In this document: positions 21,390 through 64,000 of the stretch, in pieces
How the letters are laid out: each line of letters begins with the position of its first letter
Position numbering within the stretch: the first letter of the stretch is position 1
From: Brachyhypopomus gauderio
Lineage: Eukaryota; Chordata; Actinopteri; Gymnotiformes; Hypopomidae
Assembly: GCF_052324685.1 (NCBI RefSeq)
Contig: NC_135220.1
Location: 24,470,823 to 24,534,822, forward strand
Direction of reading: 5' to 3'
DNA length: 64,000 bases
Made by a program: the position numbers and the translations under genes
Notes under the pieces: generated by a model
The model's database searches: none
What the model was told of the DNA's origin: nothing
Seen by the model: the letters and a program-made list of their open reading frames with translations, nothing else

Positions 21390-24388
21390 CCTGGATCTGT
21401 TTGCCAGTTATTTAAGTATAACATAAAATAGAAAATAAAAACCAACAAAAGAGAAAGTGTCTATGTACAAACATTATGAATGATAAAATTTCCTTTTGAA
21501 TAGTAATTGCTGTTTGATTGTCTATTTAACACTATAATTTCTTTACACCAAAATAAGTGTTGAAGGAAAATTATGGTAATGCTTGCTTTCCCCAGCACAA
21601 AAAGTGAACGAATGAAAAAAGACTGTTTACTAAACAAAACATTCTGATAAGGAGGGTTCTTAAATTTACATTTAAATTTTTGCCCCTGGAAGCAAACAAC
21701 CATCACTACATTTACAACAATTTTAAGCTAGTACTTTTCATACAAACTTTGGACATGAATAAGTTACTTCACCAACACAATTTCCTAAAGCTCTGTTCAA
21801 TCCTTGGAGGGACAGGAGAAATTAATTGCACAACCTACAGGACTCAAATTCAGAATATTGTTTTAAGTGTATTAAATTAATGGTATCAATACACATCCTT
21901 CAAGTATGTAATAAAAAACAAAAAACAAATGTAGAATTCTGGCCTTACGTACAGGAAACAATTTTACAGAGCTCGAGCCACCTTCTCAACGCACCGTCTC
22001 TCGCCAGCCGTAAAATAATCTGCAAAGGCCTTTCTTGCACTACAAAACGGCAAAACTTCAGTTTTTCTCCCAGAGGTGCCGTTGTCTTTAGAAGTGTTTT
22101 TCCAGGTAGATTCAACATGCAAGGTTTTTTGAATAAGCAACAAAATGTTAAGGCAACACTGCAGATAGGGCCTTGCCTTAAACAGCAAACATTCTCTCAT
22201 ACAAACAGTTCAGTAACCCCTTAAGTTCAGTAAACCCCTAAGACTTTATAATACTGTACATTCATCTACTTCACTAGTTCCTCTGTGAAGACAGAGCACA
22301 TGTATCCTTGACTGGGTCTGCATCAGCATGGACCCCTGCATCAGGTCAATAATGAGGTCCAAGATCTGGGCTGACTGGGGAGGACAGCTTAGCTTCACAC
22401 ACCATGTACTGAACACTGAACACACCACACCCACTTGCAGTTTACGTGAATAAATAAATAAATAAATAACTCTTCTTCTTAAGCGAATCTCTTGTAAAGC
22501 AAAACCAACAAGAAAAAAAATATATATTATCAGCTAAACGGTAAAGCAAGTAAAGGCATTTCTGTGGAATACTTAAATTACAGACTCAAAAGCACAGATT
22601 TCAGTTTTCAAGTTCAAGTCTGTTTGCCAAGGAAGAGAAGGTGGGAAGGTTATGTTGGTGTCTGTACATATTTACAAATTATTGCCATGTGAGTGTACTT
22701 AAGAGTTCACAAAGAAAAACCATACTGAGGTAAATACACTTGTTCATGTCAGTGAAGGTAAAGAAAAACAGAGCCAAAACATGCTCACCAAACAAGAACA
22801 TCTGACAGAGGAGGAGTCGAAAAAGTTGTTCATGGTGTCAACCTAAACAGTTTTCACTCATGGATTTACATTATGTGAACACACAATTAGTCATTCTTGT
22901 TTGTTCAAATAAGGTAATTAATAACCAATATCAGAGTCTACATTACTGTAATAAATGCATAGATAAATTTAGGTCGACACTGGAATCCCTTTGTGGACCG
23001 TTTAGAAATATAGTTGGATCTTCTATCTTGAGCAGGACGTCTCCAACTGGAATACTCCATACCGCATCAACAACCCCTGGCAGTGAGGAGAAGGGAGTTG
23101 CTTGAAGCCTTCAACGTGAATATATACATAGTTGGCTTGGGATGAGCTCATTCTTTATGAAAGCAAAATGTCCCAAAAAAAACAAAAAGTGTCTGCAACA
23201 ACTTGTTGCAAACCTTGGTAAAGATTTCCATGCAAACGATTATACTTCAACTAAAAGGGGCACTCTAGGAAAACAGAACAGGCACGGGACAACTGGTCTC
23301 GGAACACGTCCAAACAGAAAAGGAGCACGTGCCAGATATTCTCACTTCTCTTGTTTTCAAAAATAATCTTAAGAATACAGTTGAGGTTTGCACCACAGTG
23401 GCCAACGTGCAGTCCAATGGTATGTATAGCAATAAATACCCCCCCAAAATCCACCAGCATGTGAGTAGAAATCAAACGGCCAAAGGGAGCACAGGAAGAG
23501 CACAAACACATAAAAGTAAAACAAACAAAGCATGCATTTTGTCGCAGTGTTTTCCTTCTTTGTGACAGTTTACAAGATCGAGCGAAGCATTTGGGGCTGG
23601 AGAGTGTGTGATCATAGTTACTGATCATTTATAGAAATCTATAAATCTTTGTTGCAGCTGGAATAAAACTCAATTGCCCATATATTAAAAAAGTAAATTC
23701 TGAGGAATTGGAATCTTTGATTTGACAATTAAGAGGTGGATATAAAGTGTTACAGCGCCACTTGAGAGTACGATGATGAGATGACCTTCACCTGGTACCT
23801 ACTGCTCCATTTTGAAAAGTGTTCCTTTAGGATACACAATGGCTCCGTTTACAAAAAGAAAACAAAAAACAAACAAAAAACCCATTTCCAAGTATTACGT
23901 TTTGGTGTCGTCACATAAAAGCTATGTGAGCTGAGGCCAGGCACAGGTACTGGTCAGCCCTGCGGCTCTTGCAGTAAGTCGCCACAGACACCTCGTCACT
24001 GGTAGGTGGGGCAGGGGTGTGAGAAGTTTCTGTGACTCTTGTGGGAACTACTGACATGAAGTGAAAGTGTAGACCTTTCACTCTTACCACAAGCTCAGCT
24101 TCCACAGTATTCGGACAGGATACATATGACACTTTCCAAAATATTCCCGACTGAAAATAAATGGCTGTATTAACTCTTGAGAACTCAAGATTAAGATCTG
24201 TACAATAAGACATCACTGATGTCATAGTAAAAAAAGGAATCTGTACATATGTACATGCACATGTACATAATTAAAAACCCAAAAAACGACAACGAAAGTG
24301 AAATTCCGATTTCCAGTGAGCGATTATGTACATGGCTCGACTGCCAAAGGTCCTGTCGAGTGGAAAGGGTGGGGAAAGGGCGTCGAGG
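21390..24388 (-). other. Probable 3' UTR of mier3
   Basis: Three kilobases of AT-rich sequence between the mier3 stop and the poly(A) signal hold no other gene. Short frames on both strands lack similarity to anything I know. An (AAAT)n patch lies at 22450-22470. UTR status is inferred. Confidence 0.5.
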
Positions 24389-32326
<7,938 letters not shown>

Positions 32327-33615
32327 ATTGGTACCTTTCGGATACTAAACGGGCTTTCCGATGGAACCCGGATTGATGAAGTAAACCAATAGAAACAGAA
32401 CGTTCCCGTGCTCATCGTTGATTGGCTAAACGAATTGAAACCCAGGGCAGCTTGGATATGGATCTCTACCAAACACGGTTCCCTGTTCACAGTGATGTGT
32501 CCGTGTATAGGATTTTCCCACGTCATAAATTGGGCTATATGCCGTTCGTGGGCATTGATGTTCAATGTACAGTAGCACATTAAAGAAAATTAAGATGTTA
32601 ATAATTATTAAACTTTTGTTTAGCTACAATTATTAATATACCAATTAATATAATTGGTATAATATAATCATGTTCTAATACCTGCAACAAGTTGCTTCAG
32701 GTCTTTCAATGTAAAAATACATTCCTTAATTATGTCGTGTATGTAATATTTATTCGGGACTCATGTTGTTTAATCCAATGGTTCAACAAATCTAAATAAC
32801 CGTTTTTTTAACATCTGTATTTTTTAAGTATTCTGTTATTTCGCAAACGTGGAACGTCTTGCTTTGGTTTGAAATCACCTGAAGCCTTCTGGCAATCTGA
32901 TTTAAACTTTCCGTAGCCAACGCTACAGCACACGATGGCGACATCGAGCCGCATAACTTCAGATAAAGTTCCTGAACTTCATAGAAAACTCCACAAGGTC
33001 CACACTACGCTTCTCAAAAACTAAAGTTTTCTCATGAGTTTATTTTGACATTTTAATTTAATGGTCAAGTAAAAGTAATAGATTTAAATTGATTACAATA
33101 AAAATGATTTATCTCAATTGCAATATTCTGCAAAATCACAACAGATAAAATTATTTGTTCTCTTTATCTTTGTAATAGATGTAATATAAAGTGTCCAGCA
33201 GAATGCATATTTATCGCAATATATATGATTTGCCTCCTGTTGGTTTCAGAACAATGCAGGCTGGACTATCATCCTAATGACGTATGACAAGCGCATCAAC
33301 AGTGACGAGCTATGACAGTGACGCAGTCAGGGTTTTTTATCCTTCAAGCAAAACCTGTAACTGAAGTTTAAAAGTATACGTCTGAACGAAGAACAAGCAG
33401 GTGTGACAACTTTCATTCCGTACGGAGATAAGTTTTTTAGTCCTGCCAACATGCATGCATAAAATGGATACAGCGATCACTTTTTGGGAGTATGAAACTA
33501 AATGAAACCATAGGCTACCCTAACGTTTGCCTTGCATGCATACACGCGAGTGACGCGACTCAGCATATTCCTGATTTCCTGGGGTCTTCTAGCAAATTGA
33601 TGACACGGGGCAGTG
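32327..33615. promoter_or_regulatory. Divergent spacer between mier3 and the GRK gene
   Basis: This 1.29-kb gap separates start codons that point away from each other. The mier3 side has CCAAT on the plus strand (AACCAATAG near 32386) and no TATA box. Close upstream of the GRK start nothing canonical is visible. Elsewhere the gap is AT-rich and shows no gene. Confidence 0.4.
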
Positions 33616-42070
<8,455 letters not shown>

Positions 42071-42276
42071 ACACCAAGCCTGTATTTGTGACTATTCTTG
42101 CTTTACGTGGTGTTCTAATTTAAGATGTGAACCACAAGTTTGCGGAAAATGCAGGAACACGTGACCTTCAGTAGCTGCCTTTATAAAAATAACTTGTGCT
42201 GTTGTAAATATGACTGAAATTCTGTGAAACCAATTTGAAGATTTTGCATTTTAATTTAATGTTTATAAAGCTGACA

Positions 42277-42282
42277 AATAAA
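42277..42282 (+). promoter_or_regulatory. Poly(A) signal of the GRK gene
   Basis: AATAAA lies 207 bases after the stop codon at 42070, only about 70 bases from the proposed ash2l signal on the other strand. Confidence 0.7.
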
Positions 42283-42347
42283 CAGTGGAACCGACGTCTA
42301 TCCCTTACTAAATATTACAATTACTATTACACTCTTGAATATTTCAT

Positions 42348-42353
42348 TTTATT
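42348..42353 (-). promoter_or_regulatory. Probable poly(A) signal of ash2l
   Basis: AATAAA on the minus strand about 570 bases after the ash2l stop codon. A nearer ATTAAA lies at 42444-42449. Either choice puts the 3' end next to that of the convergent GRK gene. Confidence 0.5.
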
Positions 42354-42922
42354 AAAACTCACTTCAGTATAAAACCAGGCTTAAGAATATGGAAAGACAT
42401 AAAAATTAATCATTTTACATCTAGGGGAACAATACTAAAGCAGTTTAATAAAGTAGCAATATAGGCTTCAGAAAAAATGAATCAACAAAGGCTGTGATAC
42501 CTATTATGTTCCAAACTCAATAAAAGGCATCTTACATAGAGTAAAGACAATAGCACAAAATTAGCTTTATGTATTTTACTGTAACACTCACTATGAACTG
42601 TTGAACATCACATTTAGATTGTAAATACATGAACTTCTAAATTTACTTAAGCGGTACTGTGAGTCAAACCGGTTAAACCATCCACAGTACAGTTCTGGCA
42701 TTATGGTTAGGGCGAAGGTGTCTATTCAATTCCGACTCTAATCCAGAACACCTGATCCCAACTGTAGTACAGGAAGTGAACGGAGCGAGTTACGCAAGTG
42801 ACAAATGGAACAGTGATGTGATGTCAGGATAATTCACATGAAGCATGACAAGAGTTGTGTGGCGTGTTGCGGGAGGACCAACTGCTGGGGCTGGCCGTCT
42901 GGCATCGTTACAGTGTGCTGCT

Positions 42923-47583
<4,661 letters not shown>

Positions 47584-48212
47584 GTTTGAAAACGAATTCA
47601 CGAAATAAAAAAAAGAAATCGCGAGGAACCATGTTCTTCTTCGCTTTCATTTAAGTCCAACAAATACACACTGCCCCCTATCGATACTACTCACCGCAGT
47701 CCCTTAACCAGCACTAAAAGAGTAATGCGACTGTGACTATAGCTTACTTAAGTACTTAATTAGGCCTGTTTTTACTTGCGAAACAATTTGGATGAAGAGA
47801 AAGGACACTGCTCATAAGGGAATTAATATACTGTAAGAGAGAAAAGGGTAGATTTTTTTATGCACTTCTGTAGAATTGCACATAGGCCTACATTAAAATT
47901 ACTGAGTCTTTTTTTACTTCACCAATTCATACATCTGATATTAGTCTGCACAATATAATTCATAACATTTAGGCTGCAAAATACAAAAGTGAATCTGCAC
48001 AAGCATGAGATGCATCCATTACATCCCCCATTACTACTACATTACTGCATTACTGCATTACTCCTTAACTGTAAATACAAACCAGCAAATTGTAAAAAGA
48101 TTCACCACTCTTTTGTAAAGACTAGTACTTTTATTATTAAAAAACTGTGTGTGTGTGGGTGTGTGTGTGTGTGTGTGTATGTGTGTGTGTGTGTGTGTAC
48201 GTGCGTACAGGT

Positions 48213-48278
<66 letters not shown>

Positions 48279-50660
48279 TTGTATTAATTCTAGTATTAGC
48301 TGTAGAAATCACCACTTACACTTAAAGCAGCCTTTTGAGTTCCAAATGTTCCTGACCTTCAAACGCATCGTAAACGTGTAAAACGCAGTTTAAACATCTA
48401 TTACCACTACAAGTCCTATTGTTCAACTCAAAGTACATCATGGTTATAACCCAGACTGTTGTTAAACATGGCAGCCAGACAGTCAGTGAGGGAATTGCCC
48501 TGTTTTAGGAATGTAAAACGTGTCCAGGAGAATTCAGGACTAATGTAAAAGTACATGATTGTTTGTGTGTCTTACGTTGGGATCCATTGTTGGCCATCTG
48601 TGAATTGTGGACAATGCTGAATGGAGGCTTTAGGGTGCCGTTTCTGTTCTAAACATTAATGAAATGCCCCCACACACACTTTCCCTCCTCAGTGAACACT
48701 TCAAAAGGTGCTATTTACCCTTTCAAATCAAACTTAATAGACAGTAATTTCTTGAGTCTAATCAGCATGAAACAGATGTGTTTGAGAAGAAACAACATAT
48801 AATTAACGGACGATCATCCATGTAACAACGAAAATATGTAATGTGCTGAATCCAAAGTTGTGTTGCATATAAAATGTGGACAGTACTTGTGGACAACACA
48901 ATGCTTTTCAGTACATGTCCTTCTTCAGTGTTCAGGGCATTTCTGAGTAAAGGAACTGACATGAGTTATGTAGTAGAAGACCTTTGGTCATGGAAGTGGG
49001 CTTAATCTTAAAACATGGTTTCACAAACGGCTTAGCGATTTGTACGGTGGTGATGTATGCCTGTGCACAAATGGTTGCTTTACAGCTAGTGCCAAAACAA
49101 ATCCATGCAGTGAACAAAAAGTGAAACCTTGTATGATTTCAAATTATTCAGCATTTTTCAAAATGATTAGTATCACGTTCTGTCAGTGATTTCATTTCTA
49201 GCTAAAATCTAAAAACATGGAAGATATCTTGTCTATATATATATATCTATGAAAGAAGACAGGAAATATGAATCAATCAATGAAAAGATCAGACACACCA
49301 CACTGTATATACACTGTATTTCACACCTAGCATGCACAGTTAGAACATGACCATAATGACACACTGAGCTCAAAAAGAGCCTATCAATTAGTGCCACAAT
49401 AAGGTTAATAAGGTTAATCAATTTTGTGGTTTAACCCTGAAAGCCCTCATCTCCTGGGAAGAGAGCAAGTGGACCTTTAAAAACTGGGAGCTTCAGGCAC
49501 ACTCTGGCTGGCCCCTTGCTGGCAAAGGTCCCGACCCTCCTCTCTGTAGACAAAGAGGAAGGTCAGGGAGGGTCAGGAACACTGGTGACATCTGCTAATT
49601 GTCCTGGTGGGCCGGCCAGGCTGAGCTCCCCTGGTGCCAGTGCTTTGGTTGGTGATGACGCCTGGGAGGACTCTGGCAGCTGCCATAGAAGACCACCTCT
49701 GGAGTGGAGATAATTTACAACACCAGACCATTGCTCCAAACACCCAGCGATGACTGATACAGTCGTGGGTCTGCTGTGCACAGCTGCAGAAGACACATAC
49801 CACATATGAAGATAAACCTGCTCAGGTTGTATTATGGAATCTCTAGGGTGATACAGTGCTATCAGATTGGTCACATTTGGCACACGTTACGAATTGTAAT
49901 GTGGAAACATTAGGCAGACCAGTTGGTTTTGAACTGAAGGGTGAATATTAGGATTATTATATTGGGTTAGTATCATCTGTCTCTATATTGGAAGTATTGT
50001 TATCATTTACTGTTAGTATACATTATACCCAACAGGATGTGTGCAGTTACAATGTATTTTTTTTTAATATAAAAAATACGCTACAATAGTTTTCCTCAGT
50101 ATTCCTCAGTACACAGGATACAGAAGGAGTAAGATTTCCCTCACTCAGTAGCTTATATGTTTACATATGAACTAGTAATTCGATTTTAAATCCCAAATAT
50201 TGTAAATTAAGCCATATGAGTATATCATAACAAAATGCATTATCTTGGCATTGAAAATCGAATCCGGTTTATGAAAAACTGATGCAAAAATAAACAGACA
50301 GAACTCCTGTCTCATGACGAGCACAGACAGTCGATTAATTACCATCACAACCAACACTACGTGTAGCACCACCGTAAAATCGCACAATTGCAAATAACGA
50401 CAAGGACTGCTACAAAAAGCTACACGGTTCTTAAGAAAAAAGGCACATTTTAACCAGATGCGCTGCAATAAATAGCCAAGGGAGCGTGTCACCCACTGCG
50501 CGCGAGCATTTGCATTTTAAAGTACCTGGGGGTGGGGCACAATTCGGGTTTATAATATGACAGGAGTTATGCATTTGGGAAGCGGGGGACGTGGTTTTGT
50601 TTAAAACCATTGTCTTTTAAATGGAAATTTTTACGCGTGACCGTCGTGTGTTCGTGTAGT
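47584..50660. other. Spacer between ash2l and the homeobox gene
   Basis: The ash2l promoter must lie just right of 47583; no TATA box is seen. The rest has no gene I can support and includes the GT array at 48148-48277. Sequence from about 50500 on is likely the promoter of the homeobox gene. Developmental homeobox genes often have enhancers in such gaps, but none is recognisable by eye. Confidence 0.45.
48148..48277. repeat. (GT)n microsatellite
   Basis: An interrupted GT array of about 130 bases containing short GTAC and GTAT insertions, between ash2l and the homeobox gene. Confidence 0.95.
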
Positions 50661-50664
50661 AGCC

Positions 50665-50672
50665 TATAAATA
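50665..50672 (+). promoter_or_regulatory. TATA box of the homeobox gene
   Basis: TATAAATA stands 129 bases upstream of the start codon at 50801. The 5' UTR would be about 100 bases. Confidence 0.65.
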
Positions 50673-50800
50673 AGGTAGGACTCGCAGTCTTTGTAAACTG
50701 AAAAAAGACGAGATCCGAATAGACATTTTGGCTTCTGTTAATCTCGCCATCAAGCGACGTTAAATATTGCGGTTCTGTGATTTAAAAAGTTTTTTTCATT

Positions 50801-51602
<802 letters not shown>

Positions 51603-51912
51603 TGTCAGCTTTGAAAAGTGAAAAAAAAAAACAGTTTGATAAGACTGAACAAAAGGGGCATCTTGCGTAGCCTATAGTAATTTTATACTATAAGCCACGC
51701 ATTTTAGTAGCTTTATATCCGGCATTCCGTATTTATAAAATCCGTGATAAATGTATATATGACTCGCTTTTAATATTTTCAAAGTATTTTCATTGGCATT
51801 CGGTGTTTTTTTATTTCTTAATATGTCCAGAAATATTAAAAACTTTATTTTTACACGAATCTGTACTTATTTATTATCTGTCACACTAGCTTAACATCAC
51901 TGCATGATTTCC

Positions 51913-51918
51913 AATAAA
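51913..51918 (+). promoter_or_regulatory. Poly(A) signal of the homeobox gene
   Basis: AATAAA 311 bases after the stop codon, in an AT-rich 3' UTR that contains several ATTTA-like motifs. Confidence 0.6.
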
Positions 51919-53714
51919 TCAAGTAACTTCGCACATGTTGCGCTTACGTAAATATTCAGTTGGGCTTTTGTAAAAACATAGGGTGGGGTGCTGGGTGAGC
52001 TCGAGATGCAGAGGGGGAGCCACGTGCACGGATGGAGCTCAGATAGTGACACGCGGGATTTCCAAAGAACAGAAGGGTCCTAGTCATTCCAATATTCCTC
52101 TCTAATGGAAGAAAGGAAACAACATTACGAACGGTAATAAATAAGCGTTTGAGCTTATTTCGAATGAGCCCACAATGAGCACATCTGCGTTCAATATAAC
52201 ACATGTTTTTCATCAATTTCACGTGGCCTTCTGCACCATCGATAAGTAGTTTCTACATGATTTTGCAAAGAACGCCAAATAAGTCTATGTAATATGTGTA
52301 GACGTGGTATGCATAAATATACCGTACTGAGGTAGGACAATGTATGTAAGGTACAAAAATATACAAAAAGTTATACTGTCATATGTAGTTTCGACTGGGT
52401 GAGGGGAATGTTAGACATGCTGATCAGTGTGTGTGCAATTTCATCTGTGTGAAACTGACTGTGAAAACACAAGCACGCTTTTAGTCACAGATCTCATCTG
52501 CACACAGTTTTATTTTCCAGTAATAAGACGAAAATACAATTCTACCTAAATTAAAAACAGCAGTGGAGTGCAGGAGTGATGCTATCTGCAAAACAGAGTT
52601 CCTAGCTTCTTTCTGAATTACATCATTGGCTAAAGCCAGTTCCTTTTTCTGATGGAAAACCACAACACTCTGATAAACCAAAACTTTAACGAAGCTGCTA
52701 TATCAAGATCCAGATATCCAAAAGTGTTTTTCATACTTTTTTATCTTTCACACTTTTGCTTTACATGTTCCACAGTGCTTTTAAAAAGTCTATTTCCTTA
52801 AAGAGAGAATGAATGTGCATTCTTATAGAACAAACCAGATAAGTGTGTTGAGGGGCATTGAGTGGTTTAAGTGGGTACCAGTATCCTTTAAAGCTGTGAA
52901 GACTGAGTGTGCATCTAAACAGTGTGAGTATAGACAGACCCTAGATAAACCCATATCTGAACTTACTGGCTGTGAGACAGAGCAGGCTGACGGAAGGATG
53001 CATCAATGAAATTCAAAGATATCTGGGCATATTTTCACTTTATCAAGGAGTAAGTTTACCTAAAGCTGAGTCTACCATAGTGGGTTATGGGAATATTTCT
53101 GTTGCACGAGGTCTCTGTAAGAATAAAGAGCACAATATATTGCCAAAACACTAGAAGACCTTTTAAAGGAAGACTTGGATCTTATTTGTGGGCTAAAACA
53201 GCATTCTGCCATAAAATTAAGACGTTTTGTTAGAGGAAACTGTAGCGATAATTTGTCGGGACTCTGGGTGTTTATGCAGTCACCAACCCTCCCCCTTCTC
53301 CCAGCACTCCTTCCAGTACCCTCCTCATACTGTGATCCTTTTTTTTCTCTTCAGGATTTGTCTTCTCGTAGCTCTCGAAAGGGGGCCGTCAGAGGAATTC
53401 GACTGGAGGTGCAGCTCAGAATTACAGAGGAAGAGTGAGCTCACACCAGCTCTGCCTCTGCTTTCATTACTAGCCTCACTGGTTCCACCTTTGGCGACTT
53501 TCCTGGAGCAGATCGAAAACATTTGGCCATTTTCAAAGGCTGCTTGCTTGTTTTTTCTGAACCGCTGGACTTCTCGCATAAACTATGTCCACTTTGCAGA
53601 CAGACCATCTGCTTGTGCTTTGACACGTTCCTGTGTGTCAGCAAGTCTGGATCTGTAGCCCCACGTCTCGGCTCTGTCTTTTCTTCTGCGTTAGAGGATT
53701 AAGAAGAACAGCTG
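51919..53714. other. Spacer and likely aebp1 promoter / 5' UTR
   Basis: No gene seen. From about 53280 the composition becomes less AT-rich, and a good 3' splice site (TTCTCTTCAG at 53345-53354) may begin a 5' UTR exon that continues to the aebp1 start codon at 53715. This is inferred from sequence alone. Confidence 0.4.
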
Positions 53715-63774
<10,060 letters not shown>

Positions 63775-63978
63775 GCATAGGTATCACTTGTATGCAGAAA
63801 TGAACACAAACATATTGAAGGTATTCCACCATGGCAGTATTTTGTTTTTAGAGAACTGTACCTGCAGAAACGTGTCTACAAGCTCTAGCAGATTCTCACT
63901 GTGGAACAGAGAGAATAAATGTAACTGAATAATGTTTTATTAAAAAAACTGAGATCAAAGAAAGTTTAACAGTGACCA

Positions 63979-63984
63979 AATAAA
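63979..63984 (+). promoter_or_regulatory. Poly(A) signal of aebp1
   Basis: AATAAA about 205 bases after the stop codon; another AATAAA lies earlier at about 63914. Both are usable in principle. Confidence 0.65.
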
Positions 63985-64000
63985 TATATGTGGTTTACTA

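Noticed and set aside
48058-48381. His/Thr and Cys/Val frames on both strands
   Set aside because: Both are translations of the GT microsatellite.

Overview
The window is from a ray-finned fish, almost certainly a teleost. The evidence is spliced genes with short exons and GT-AG introns, dense CA/GT and TA microsatellites, teleost-type hAT, Tc1, L2 and tRNA-SINE debris, and protein-coding genes of vertebrate families. It also carries a pnx-like homeobox gene and a CCL27/28-like chemokine of fish type. I reconstructed nine protein-coding genes; eight look complete and one (the myosin) runs off the left edge.

Layout, left to right: (1) 64-6916 (+), the 3' part of an unconventional myosin gene whose tail carries one IQ motif, a charged helix, a proline-rich linker and an SH2 domain. 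(2) 7874-8714 (+), a three-exon CC chemokine. (3) 9100-12630, a repeat-rich spacer with a hAT-type MITE, a fold-back element, two Tc1 transposase remnants and a TA array. (4) 14640-15992 (-), pgp, head to head with (5) 16688-19048 (+), setd9. (6) 19070-21383, LINE fragments. (7) 24389-32326 (-), mier3, with about 3 kb of 3' UTR and a complete-ended hAT element in intron 4. (8) 33616-42070 (+), a GRK4/5/6-type receptor kinase, tail to tail with (9) 42923-47583 (-), ash2l. (10) 50801-51602 (+), a two-exon NK-class homeobox gene, probably pnx. (11) 53715-63774 (+), aebp1 (ACLP), 20 exons.

There are no operons and the genes do not form one pathway. From general knowledge of human 5q11, setd9 and mier3 remain neighbours in fish and human, so that pair is old synteny. 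Two gene pairs are divergent (pgp/setd9, 695 bp apart; mier3/GRK, 1.3 kb apart). One pair is convergent with nearly touching poly(A) signals (GRK/ash2l). Two chromatin genes (mier3, HDAC-recruiting; ash2l, MLL/SET1 complex) and one putative methyltransferase (setd9) lie in the same 30 kb, which is probably coincidence.

The most unusual item is the myosin-SH2 fusion, a domain combination I do not know from mammals. Other points worth a look are the Tyr-to-Asn change in the catalytic loop of the GRK, a GC-AG intron in setd9, and three exons whose 3' splice sites sit directly on TG microsatellites. All gene models were built by eye from splice sites, reading phase and family similarity. No alignment or transcript data were available.
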